In this document: positions 18,141 through 25,192 of the stretch, piece by piece
Numbering within the stretch: the first letter of the stretch is position 1
How the letters are laid out: each line of letters starts with the position of its first letter
Assembly: GCF_017377775.1 (NCBI RefSeq)
Contig: NZ_JAFVLN010000017.1
Coordinates: 165,650 to 229,649 of the forward strand
Origin: Streptomyces sp. VRA16 Mangrove soil
GTDB lineage: Bacteria > Actinomycetota > Actinomycetes > Streptomycetales > Streptomycetaceae
Direction of reading: 5' to 3'
DNA: 64,000 nucleotides
The notes under the pieces: model-generated
What the model was told of the DNA's origin: nothing
What the model saw: the letters and a program-made list of their open reading frames with translations, nothing else
Databases searched by the model: none
Made by a program: the position numbers and the translations under genes

Positions 18141-19985
18141 ATGACGACTACAGATGCACCGACCACGGACCCTGATCGAAGCGACGAACCGGACCAACCG
18201 GCCGCTCCCGTACGGCACTCGGCCGTGCGGACGCTCGTCCGGCTGTGGCCGTACGTGCGGCCCGTGCGGGCGCGGTGGGCGGGGGCCGCGGTGGTCGCCG
18301 TGCTCGCGTCGTGCCTCGCGCTCGTCTTTCCGCTCGTGCTCAAGTGGATCGTCGACGGGCCCGTGACCGACCAGGACCCGTCCGGTGTGTGGCTCGGCGC
18401 GGGCGTGCTGCTCGCGCTCGGTGTCGCGGAGGCGCTGCTGTTCGGGCTGCGGCGGTGGCTGGTGGCGCGGCCGCTGGCCGGGGTCGAGGCGGCGATGCGG
18501 GGCGATCTGTACCGGCATCTGCAGCGGATGCCGGTCGCGTTCCACGACAAGTGGGCCTCGGGGCAGCTGTTGTCGCGTGCGACGACCGACCTCATGGTCG
18601 TACGCATGTTTCTGGCCTTCCCGTTGACCTTCCTCATCGTCAACGCCGTGACGATCGTGGCCGGTCTCGCGGTGCTCGTGGTGCAGGACTGGGGGCTCGG
18701 TCTCGTACTGCTCGCGCCCGCGGTGCCGCTGATGGCGGTCTGTTACCGGTTCGAGCACGGGTACGCGGAGGCGTCGCGCCGCGCCCAGGACCAGGTCGGC
18801 GATCTGACCACGGTCGTCGAGGAATCGGTGCTGGGCATCCGGATCATCAAGGGGTTCGGGCGGCACCGCAGTCAGGCGCGGGCGTTCCGTGAGCTGTCGC
18901 AGACCGTGCGCGGCACCGAGCTGACCAAGGCGCGGCTGCTCGCCGGGATCCTCGGTGTCATCACGCTGCTGCCGGAGCTGGCGCTCGGTACGGCCCTGGT
19001 GCTGGGGACGGTGCAGGTGGCGGACGGCGATCTGTCGGCGGGCACGCTGGTGGCGTTCCTGTCGACGGCGCTCGCGCTGCGCTGGCCCATCGAGTCCATC
19101 GGGTTCCTGCTCGCGATGAGCCAGGAGGCGGCGACAGCGACGCGCCGTTTCTTCGAGGTGATGGACGAGGCGGAGGAGGATCCGCGGGTGCGGGAGGACG
19201 CGGCGGACGGGCGGGCCGCGGAGAGCGGACTGCGGTTCGAGGGCGTCGCGTTCCGCTACCCGGACGCCGCGCCCGACTCCGTGCCCACTCTGGCCCGGAT
19301 CGACCTGCACATACGGTCGGGCGAGACGATGGCGCTCGTCGGCGCGACGGGCAGCGGCAAGACGACGCTGACGGCGCTGGTGCCACGCCTGTACGACGTC
19401 ACGGCCGGGCGGATCACGCTGGACGGCCGGGACGTGACGGCCATGCCGCGCGAGGAGCTGCGCACCCTGGTGTCGATGGCGTTCGAGGAGCCCACCCTGT
19501 TCTCGGCGTCCGTCGCGGAGAACGTGCTGATGGGCGCCCCGGACGCGTCCGAGCAGGACGTCGAGCGGGCGCTCGGTGTCGCGCAGGCCGACTTCGTGCG
19601 GCGGCTGCCCGACGGGGTCGGCACGGAGGTCGGCGAGCAGGGGCTGAGTCTGTCGGGCGGGCAGCGGCAGCGGCTCGCGCTGGCCCGCACGGTCGTGGGC
19701 GGGCCGCGGTTCCTGGTCCTGGACGACCCGTTGTCGGCGCTCGACGTGCACACGGAGGCCGCGGTGGAGGCGGCACTGCGCCGCGTCCTGGCAGGCAGCA
19801 CGGCCCTGGTGGTCGCGCACCGGCCGTCGACGGTGCTGCTCGCGGACCGGGTGGCGCTGCTGTCGCAGGGGCGGATCACTGCGGTCGGCACCCACCAGGA
19901 GCTGCTGCGGAGCAGTGCGGAGTACCGGTATCTGATGTCGGGTGACGAGTCGGTGGACATGACGGGGGAGGCGGCGAGCGCATGA
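18141..19985 (+). CDS. ABC exporter half-transporter, degenerate ATP-site subunit
   Basis: This 614-residue half-transporter has an N-terminal six-helix membrane domain (about 45-330) and a C-terminal ATPase domain. Walker A is GATGSGKTT at 401-409 and the signature LSGGQRQR starts at 504. Walker B is LVLDDPLSALD, so the usual catalytic glutamate is Asp529. It overlaps the next half-transporter gene by 4 bp (ATGA), so the two are made together as a heterodimer. Its canonical signature motif would complete the intact ATP site whose Walker motifs come from the partner. The ATG at 18141 gives MTTTDAPTTD; an upstream reading frame through the NlpC/P60 gene is a shadow. Substrate unknown; multidrug, lipid or peptide are all possible. 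Confidence 0.93.
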   Translation: MTTTDAPTTDPDRSDEPDQPAAPVRHSAVRTLVRLWPYVRPVRARWAGAAVVAVLASCLALVFPLVLKWIVDGPVTDQDPSGVWLGAGVLLALGVAEALLFGLRRWLVARPLAGVEAAMRGDLYRHLQRMPVAFHDKWASGQLLSRATTDLMVVRMFLAFPLTFLIVNAVTIVAGLAVLVVQDWGLGLVLLAPAVPLMAVCYRFEHGYAEASRRAQDQVGDLTTVVEESVLGIRIIKGFGRHRSQARAFRELSQTVRGTELTKARLLAGILGVITLLPELALGTALVLGTVQVADGDLSAGTLVAFLSTALALRWPIESIGFLLAMSQEAATATRRFFEVMDEAEEDPRVREDAADGRAAESGLRFEGVAFRYPDAAPDSVPTLARIDLHIRSGETMALVGATGSGKTTLTALVPRLYDVTAGRITLDGRDVTAMPREELRTLVSMAFEEPTLFSASVAENVLMGAPDASEQDVERALGVAQADFVRRLPDGVGTEVGEQGLSLSGGQRQRLALARTVVGGPRFLVLDDPLSALDVHTEAAVEAALRRVLAGSTALVVAHRPSTVLLADRVALLSQGRITAVGTHQELLRSSAEYRYLMSGDESVDMTGEAASA

Positions 19986-21874
19986 CGACGAACACCGAGG
20001 CGGCACCGGGAACCGCGCAAGGCACGGAAGCCACGGAAGCCACGGCGCAACCGGACGAGGAACTTCGACTCCCCTCCTCCGGTGACCCGTTCGACCAGGA
20101 CGACCTGCCGACCCCGAAGGGCGCGACCGGCTCGCTGCTGCGGTCGCTGCTCGGCCCCCATCGCCGCGGGGTCGTGCTGACCGTGCTCGCCCTGCTGATC
20201 CAGCAGGGCGCGGTGCAGTCGGGGCCGCTGATCGTCGCGTATGCCATCGACAGCGCGGTGCCGGCGTTCCGCGACCACTCCTACGGGCCGCTGGTCGCGG
20301 TGGGGGTCGGGTTCCTGCTGACCGCGTGCGCGTCGGCCGCGTTCCAGTACGCGTACATCCAGCTGTCCGCGCGGGTCAGCCAGAGCGTGCTGGTCGATCT
20401 GCGCGGCCGGATCTTCCGGCACGCGCAGGCGCTCAGCGTCGACTTCCACGACCGGTACACGTCGGGCCGGGTCATCTCGCGGGCGACGACGGACGTGGAG
20501 TCGCTGCGCGAGCTGCTCTCCGAGGGTCTTCAGGAACTGGTCAACGTCGTCCTCGCGTCGCTCTACATCACGGTGATGCTGCTCTGGCTGGACCTGGGCA
20601 TCGGGGCGGTGGCCGCGGCGTCGTTCGTGCCGCTGTTCGTGCTGATCCAGTCGTACCGGCGGCGCGCGGCGCGGGTCTACGGGGAGCGGTCGTCGGCGAT
20701 CGCGGCGGTCATCGTGAAGTTTGTGGAGACGATGAACGGGATCCGGCCGGTGCGGGCGTTCCGCCGGGAGACCGCGAACGACGCCCACTTCACGCGCCTG
20801 AACCGACGGCACGAACGGTCCAACGGGACGGCGCTGCTGGAGATGGCGCGGTACGTCGTCGGGTCCCGGCTCATCGCGAACACGGCGGTGGCGGGAATGG
20901 TCCTGTGGGGCGCGTACCGGGTGGCGGGCGGCACGCTGGAGCTGGGCGTCCTCGCGGCGGCGGTCCTCTTCATCCGTCGCCTCTACGACCCCATCGACCG
21001 GCTCGCGATGTTCCTGAACTCGTACGAGAGCGCGGCCGCGTCGCTCAAGAAGATCGCCGGGCTGCTGGCGCAGACGCCGTCGGTGCCGGAGCCGGCCTCG
21101 CCGCGCGAGCTGCCCGCCGTCGCGGACGGGCAGCCGGGGCGCGAGGTCGTCTTCGACGACGTGTCGTTCGGTTACCGGACCGGGGGCGAGGTGCTGCCGC
21201 GCTTCGATCTGACGCTGCCGGCCGGGCAGACGGTGGCGGTGGTCGGGTCGACGGGCGCCGGCAAGTCGACCTTGGCGAAGCTGCTCTCCCGCTTCTACGA
21301 CCCCTCGCACGGGCGGGTGCTGCTCGACGGGGTCGATCTGCGGGAGCTGTCCACCGCGGAGTTGCGGCGCGGGGTGGTCATGGTGACGCAGGAGGCGTTC
21401 CTGTTCTCCGGGACCGTCGCCGAGAACATCGCGATCGGGCGGCCCGAGGCGAGCCGGGAAGAGATCGAGCGGGCGGCGAAGGCGATCGGCGCGCACGACT
21501 TCATCGCGGCGCTGCCGGACGGGTACGACACCGATGTGCGCAAGCGCGGTGGCCGGATCTCGGCGGGGCAGCGGCAGTTGGTCGCCTTCGCGCGGGCGCT
21601 GCTCGCGGACCCGGCGGTGCTGATCCTCGACGAGGCGACGAGTTCCCTGGACATTCCCGGGGAGCGGGCGGTGCAGCGGGCGATGCGGACGGTGCTGCGC
21701 GGCCGTACGGCGGTCGTCATCGCGCACCGGCTGTCCACGGTGGAGATCGCGGACCGGGTGCTGGTGATGGAGCACGGGCAGGTCGTGGAGGACGGCAGCC
21801 CGGCGGAACTCATCGGCGGGCAGGGGCAGTTCGCCGGGCTGCACCGGGCGTGGCGGGAGAGCATGACGGGCTGA
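19982..21874 (+). CDS. ABC exporter half-transporter, catalytic-site subunit
   Basis: This 630-residue half-transporter starts inside the stop of its partner (4-bp overlap). The membrane domain spans about 50-350. The ATPase domain has Walker A GSTGAGKST from 422, signature ISAGQRQL from 526 (degenerate; LSGGQ expected) and canonical Walker B LILDEATSSLD with catalytic Glu551. The switch histidine is in VIAHRLSTV. With the partner, this predicts one consensus ATP site (these Walker motifs plus the partner LSGGQ) and one degenerate site (partner Asp529 plus this ISAGQ). The N-terminal 60 residues are a hydrophilic extension. Confidence 0.93.
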   Translation: MTTNTEAAPGTAQGTEATEATAQPDEELRLPSSGDPFDQDDLPTPKGATGSLLRSLLGPHRRGVVLTVLALLIQQGAVQSGPLIVAYAIDSAVPAFRDHSYGPLVAVGVGFLLTACASAAFQYAYIQLSARVSQSVLVDLRGRIFRHAQALSVDFHDRYTSGRVISRATTDVESLRELLSEGLQELVNVVLASLYITVMLLWLDLGIGAVAAASFVPLFVLIQSYRRRAARVYGERSSAIAAVIVKFVETMNGIRPVRAFRRETANDAHFTRLNRRHERSNGTALLEMARYVVGSRLIANTAVAGMVLWGAYRVAGGTLELGVLAAAVLFIRRLYDPIDRLAMFLNSYESAAASLKKIAGLLAQTPSVPEPASPRELPAVADGQPGREVVFDDVSFGYRTGGEVLPRFDLTLPAGQTVAVVGSTGAGKSTLAKLLSRFYDPSHGRVLLDGVDLRELSTAELRRGVVMVTQEAFLFSGTVAENIAIGRPEASREEIERAAKAIGAHDFIAALPDGYDTDVRKRGGRISAGQRQLVAFARALLADPAVLILDEATSSLDIPGERAVQRAMRTVLRGRTAVVIAHRLSTVEIADRVLVMEHGQVVEDGSPAELIGGQGQFAGLHRAWRESMTG

Positions 21875-21915
21875 AGCGCGGCCGAGCGGGCAATCGGCAC
21901 GGGAAGGGAGGAACG

Positions 21916-22140
21916 ATGACGAGACGTTCCGAGGGTTCCGGGGGGCGTGGGCCGTCCTGGGCGCAGCCGGGCGGCCGGTGGGGTCCGAGGCTGTACTGGC
22001 CGATGCTGGCCATCAGCCTGGGCCTGTTGGTGTGGCGTGTGGTGGACAAGGACCCGCCCGGCCGGATCGCGGTCTCGGCCCTGCTGGTGGCGGTGTGGGT
22101 CTGGCTGCTGATCGCCAACCGGCGGGCACGGGGCGAGTGA
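21916..22140 (+). CDS. Small two-helix membrane protein
   Basis: A 74-residue protein with a Gly/Arg-rich N-terminus (MTRRSEGSGGRGPSW) and two predicted membrane helices (WPMLAISLGLLVWRVV and IAVSALLVAVWVWLLIANRRA). The GGGAGGAACG ribosome site sets the ATG at 21916. It lies 41 bp after the ABC exporter pair and could be an accessory subunit of it, but no family is recognised. Confidence 0.75.
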   Translation: MTRRSEGSGGRGPSWAQPGGRWGPRLYWPMLAISLGLLVWRVVDKDPPGRIAVSALLVAVWVWLLIANRRARGE

Positions 22141-22171
22141 CATCCCGGTCCCGGGATGATCCGATGGCCCC

Positions 22172-22897
22172 ATGAATCACCTCACCGTGCCGACGCTGTA
22201 TCAGGGATACGAGGGCATCGCCTTCGGGGGTTACGTGGCCGGGCGGCTCGCCGCGCTGGTCGAGGCGAAGACGGTACGGGTGGACTTCCGTGGCCCGGTG
22301 CCGGTGGAGACGCCGGTCGAGTTGCACGAAGTACCGGACGCCGGATTCGAGTTGAGGTCGGCGGAGGGCCGTGTGCTGGCCGCGGCGGGCGCCGGGGCCG
22401 GTCTTTCCGGTGACGGGACGCCCACGCCGCCCACGCTCGCGGAAGCGGTGCGCGCGGCCGAGCGGCTCCGGGCGACGCTGCCCGCCGACGCGGGTCCGGA
22501 CTGTTTCGGCTGCGGTCTCGCGCGCACCCCGGGCACGGGGCTGCGGCTGCACTGCGGGACGGTCGACGGGCGGGACGACGTCGTGGCCTGCGACTGGACC
22601 CCGGACCCGGCCCATGCGGCCCCCGACGGCACGGTGCCGCCCGAGATCGTCTGGGGCGCGCTGGACTGCCCCGGCAACTGGGCGGGCCGGCTTCTCGGTA
22701 CGCAGCGGGTCGGTGCGATGACGGCGTCCCTCTCGGCGTCGTTGCTCGGGCCGGTCGTGGCGGGGGCGCCGTACGTCGTCACGGCCTGGGTCCGCGAGGA
22801 ATCGGGCCGCAAACACGCGTACGGCATGTCCGTCTCCGCCCCCGACGGCACCCTGCACGCGGTGGGCGAGGCCCTTTGGATCGACCCGCGCCCCTGA
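22172..22897 (+). CDS. Double-hotdog, thioesterase-like protein
   Basis: The 241-residue product looks like two fused hotdog folds. The N-terminal half begins VPTLYQGYEGIAFGGYVAGRLAALV, with the QGYEG-x-AFGGY helix typical of acyl-CoA thioesterase-like proteins. The C-terminal half has CFGCGLARTPGTGLRL and a matching helix at PPEIVWGALDCPGNWAG. The CxxCG element is common in PaaI/YiiD-type hotdog proteins. No substrate can be named. It follows the ABC exporter operon by about 30 bp on the same strand but has a poor ribosome site, so it may have its own promoter. Confidence 0.7.
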   Translation: MNHLTVPTLYQGYEGIAFGGYVAGRLAALVEAKTVRVDFRGPVPVETPVELHEVPDAGFELRSAEGRVLAAAGAGAGLSGDGTPTPPTLAEAVRAAERLRATLPADAGPDCFGCGLARTPGTGLRLHCGTVDGRDDVVACDWTPDPAHAAPDGTVPPEIVWGALDCPGNWAGRLLGTQRVGAMTASLSASLLGPVVAGAPYVVTAWVREESGRKHAYGMSVSAPDGTLHAVGEALWIDPRP

Positions 22898-22927
22898 CCC
22901 GACCGGCATCCGTCTCGCAGCACGGCC

Positions 22928-22948
22928 GCGCGATCGTGGCGGTCGCGC
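22928..22948 (+). terminator. Weak hairpin after the hotdog gene
   Basis: GCGCGATC and GGTCGCGC form an 8-bp stem with one G-U pair and a 5-nt loop, 31 bp after the hotdog stop codon. There is no T-run, so termination is only possible. A second small repeat, CCGGGCT-N7-AGCCCGG, lies at 23033-23053 ahead of the sigma-like gene. Confidence 0.35.
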
Positions 22949-23139
22949 TGATGGTCGCTCGCACGAGGTAACAGGGCACTGCCACAGGCGACTTGGACGC
23001 CAGTCGTCCGATTCGTGGTGCGCATCACACCGCCGGGCTAACAAACAGCCCGGATCCCCACGTCTTACTGGTGACCGCGCAGTGTCGAGGGGGGCCGGTC
23101 GTCACAGATGCCCACCCGTTCGAGCTTAAGGAACGTGCC

Positions 23140-23841
23140 GTGACCAACTCATCCAGGCGGCAGCCGCTGGCCAGGCCCAGCGCCGGGGATCACTTGCAGC
23201 CCCGAGAGCGCAAGCAGTGGTGCTGGATCTGCAAGAACGAGTTCAGGATCCGCGCCAAGGTCAGGCGGAACGTAGGGGAGAGTAACGAGACCTGGGTCTT
23301 CAACGAACTGCTCCGCAAAGCCCTCAAGGCGCTGGAGGAACAGCAGGTGGGCCTCATCGGCCCGTACATGTGGAAGGCCGCCACGAACGGCATCGCCGAC
23401 TACCACCGCTCGATGGCCGGGCTGTACGAGCACGAGGTCTCCTACGACGACGAGGAGATCATGGACATGCTCGTCGCCGCCACTGCTCAGGGGGAGGAGG
23501 AGCAGGAGCGTGTGCGCGAGCGGGTCGCCGAGCTGACCGCGTGTCTGACCAGGGTCGAGCTGGCATCGGTGCTCCTCGTCGACTCCCACAAGCTCACCTC
23601 GAAGGAAGCGGCCGCGGCCATCAACAAGGCCAACGGCCTGACCGAGGAGGACGTGGCGAAGGCCCTCGACCTCGCCGAGGAGGCAAGGCTGGCCGGGGAG
23701 ACGGTAACAGTCATCAGGGACCCCCTCGGACGTCGCGTCATGACGGACAACAACGTTCGGCAGACCGTGCACCGGGCGCGCAACAAGCTCCGCGGCAACG
23801 GGGACGGGATGGGCTTCCTCGGAGTGCCCGCCGTCGACTAG
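23140..23841 (+). CDS. Atypical sigma-70-family (ECF-like) protein
   Basis: A 233-residue soluble protein starting at GTG 23140, with AAGGA 7 nt upstream. The N-terminus has a CWIC pair and basic residues. The stretch LIGPYMWKAATNGIADYHRS (about residues 85-104) resembles sigma region 2, where a YLWRIARN-xx-IDY motif is usual. An acidic linker follows. The C-terminus (CLTRVELASVLLVDSHKLTSKEAAAAI, then NNVRQTVHRARNKLRG) resembles the region 4 helix-turn-helix. The sequence is diverged and has a long insertion between the two region 4 helices. It may therefore be a true sigma factor or a sigma-like DNA-binding regulator. A hairpin and a small membrane protein gene follow. Confidence 0.6.
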   Translation: MTNSSRRQPLARPSAGDHLQPRERKQWCWICKNEFRIRAKVRRNVGESNETWVFNELLRKALKALEEQQVGLIGPYMWKAATNGIADYHRSMAGLYEHEVSYDDEEIMDMLVAATAQGEEEQERVRERVAELTACLTRVELASVLLVDSHKLTSKEAAAAINKANGLTEEDVAKALDLAEEARLAGETVTVIRDPLGRRVMTDNNVRQTVHRARNKLRGNGDGMGFLGVPAVD

Positions 23842-23910
23842 CAGCAGCCTTTGCTTCGGGGGCGGGGGCCGACACCGGCCGGTCACCCGCCCGCCGAAGG
23901 TGGGCTGCTG
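23842..23910 (+). promoter_or_regulatory. Long bipartite RNA hairpin between sigma-like gene and small ORF
   Basis: Outer arms CAGCAGCC (23842-23849) and GGGCTGCTG (23902-23910) pair. Inner arms CTTCGGGGGCGGG (23854-23866) and CCCGCCCGCCGAAG (23886-23899) pair with one bulge, around a GGCC-rich tip. The structure begins at the stop codon of the sigma-like gene and ends 31 bp before the next start. It may attenuate read-through or stabilise the upstream mRNA. Confidence 0.5.
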
Positions 23911-23941
23911 ACAGCCGACCAATCGGAGAGTGAGAGGACCC

Positions 23942-24166
23942 ATGTTGAACAGCATCTTCTTCAGCGCGTTGGCCATCGGCAGCGCTGTCGGCAAGTACTT
24001 CGCGAAGCTCTGGGATCAACTACTGATCCTCCTCGTTCCCGTGAAGCCGAAAGGAATCAGTCACCGCCGCACCCAGGCGCCGCCTCGGACGAGCACCTTT
24101 CTCACCTTGATCAACAGTGCAGCAGTCCAAGGGGACCTGCGGAGGGGACGGGGCGAGTGTGCATAA
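23942..24166 (+). CDS. Small protein with N-terminal membrane helix
   Basis: A 74-residue protein with an N-terminal hydrophobic segment (MLNSIFFSALAIGSAVGKYF and LLILLVPVK) and a basic, Pro/Thr-rich tail. AGAGGA upstream supports the ATG at 23942. It sits between the sigma-like gene and a very strong terminator, so it is probably the last gene of that transcript. I recognise no family. An anti-sigma or peptide role is possible from position only. Confidence 0.55.
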   Translation: MLNSIFFSALAIGSAVGKYFAKLWDQLLILLVPVKPKGISHRRTQAPPRTSTFLTLINSAAVQGDLRRGRGECA

Positions 24167-24240
24167 CAGAGCGCACTGAGCTGCTCGTTGACAACGGGGG
24201 TGCCGACGAGCCGAGAGCCTCCTGACGCTCGGCAGACGGC

Positions 24241-24278
24241 GCGGGCCGGAGAACCTAACGAAAGGTTCTCCGGCCCGC
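24241..24278 (+). terminator. Strong intrinsic terminator
   Basis: A perfect 16-bp stem (GCGGGCCGGAGAACCT against AGGTTCTCCGGCCCGC) with a 6-nt loop, followed by GTCTTTCTCT. It closes the sigma-like/small-protein transcript and isolates it from the next small gene. Confidence 0.9.
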
Positions 24279-24376
24279 GTCTTTCTCTGTACCGGGCCAG
24301 AAGGCAACGGCACTGCCCCTCTCTCGCGGCTGGAACCCAGAGAAGGAGCAGGAACTCCCCCGTAAGGACAGTTCCC

Positions 24377-24703
24377 ATGGCGAGCATGATGCAGTCGGGC
24401 GACGATGGCCAGAACCTTCTTGTTCCGTCCCCGCAGAACCACGACGAGCTGATCGCCGTCGCACAGTGCCGTCTGAACCAGCAGAAGGCGGAGCTCAAGC
24501 GGCTTCGCCACCTTCGCCGCCAAGAGCGGCTTGCGGCGGTGACGCAGCTCCGGAGCCGGGCCGACCTCTTCCGGCTGGGCTCGTTCGCCTTCGCGTCGGC
24601 CATGGCGAGCTATGGGCTCGGAGAGCCGGCCGTCGGCCTCGAACTCCTGAAGTTCGCGTTCGCCGTATGGCTCGTCGCGCTGCAATTCCCCCCGCGCGCC
24701 TGA
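24377..24703 (+). CDS. Small coiled-coil protein with hydrophobic C-terminus
   Basis: A 108-residue protein starting at ATG 24377, with AAGGA 9 nt upstream. The centre is a charged helix likely to form a coiled coil (CRLNQQKAELKRLRHLRRQE). The C-terminal third is hydrophobic (FRLGSFAFASAMASYG, then LLKFAFAVWLVALQF). A longer in-frame start at 24188 would run through the strong terminator and is unlikely. No family is recognised. A 9-bp perfect hairpin ends the gene, so it is probably monocistronic. Confidence 0.6.
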   Translation: MASMMQSGDDGQNLLVPSPQNHDELIAVAQCRLNQQKAELKRLRHLRRQERLAAVTQLRSRADLFRLGSFAFASAMASYGLGEPAVGLELLKFAFAVWLVALQFPPRA

Positions 24704-24728
24704 CTCCTGACCCGGATGCCCCACTCCC

Positions 24729-24752
24729 CCGGCTGCCCGCCGTGGCAGCCGG
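24729..24752 (+). terminator. Hairpin terminator
   Basis: CCGGCTGCC and GGCAGCCGG form a perfect 9-bp stem with a 6-nt loop, 26 bp after the small coiled-coil gene. There is no T-run, which is common for Streptomyces terminators. Confidence 0.6.
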
Positions 24753-25192
24753 AAGCGCCAACCGGGCGAAAACTGGCCACGTACAGATCTCGGGCCGCTG
24801 CGGGGGCGGGCTCAGCCGGATCAAAGAAGGCGGCACCGCGAACGCGAACCCCCGGCCGGGTGGGCCCCCCGTCCGCGCCGGAATCCCTGATCCGGATCGC
24901 AAATCACGGGGCCACGAACCCCGGCCGCGCCCTCCGGATAACGAACACCCTCTCCCGCCCACCGAACCAATTCCGGCCAACCTGCTGACGCGCTCCTGAC
25001 AGGAAACGCTTCCGCCTGCCACTCTTCCCCTCGACCGGCGCACAAGTGCCTCACAGGAACACGGACCCTAGGCACCCCGGCCGCGTCACGCACTCCACCC
25101 GCACCGCCTGCACTGCGTTCTGCCCGGACGGCCACCCGCCGCCCGTTCCCCACTGGCCGCGCAACCCGCGGTCACGCAGAAGGAGTTCAGCG
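24753..25192. other. Intergenic region upstream of first M4 protease
   Basis: These 440 bp precede the protease gene and should hold its promoter. I see no credible gene, no clear -10/-35 pair and no strong repeat; only the AAGGAG ribosome site at the end is clear. Confidence 0.4.

Noticed and set aside
24188..24376. Longer form of the small coiled-coil gene starting at 24188
   Set aside because: The extension would be translated through a perfect 16-bp terminator stem and reads as unstructured Arg/Pro sequence.
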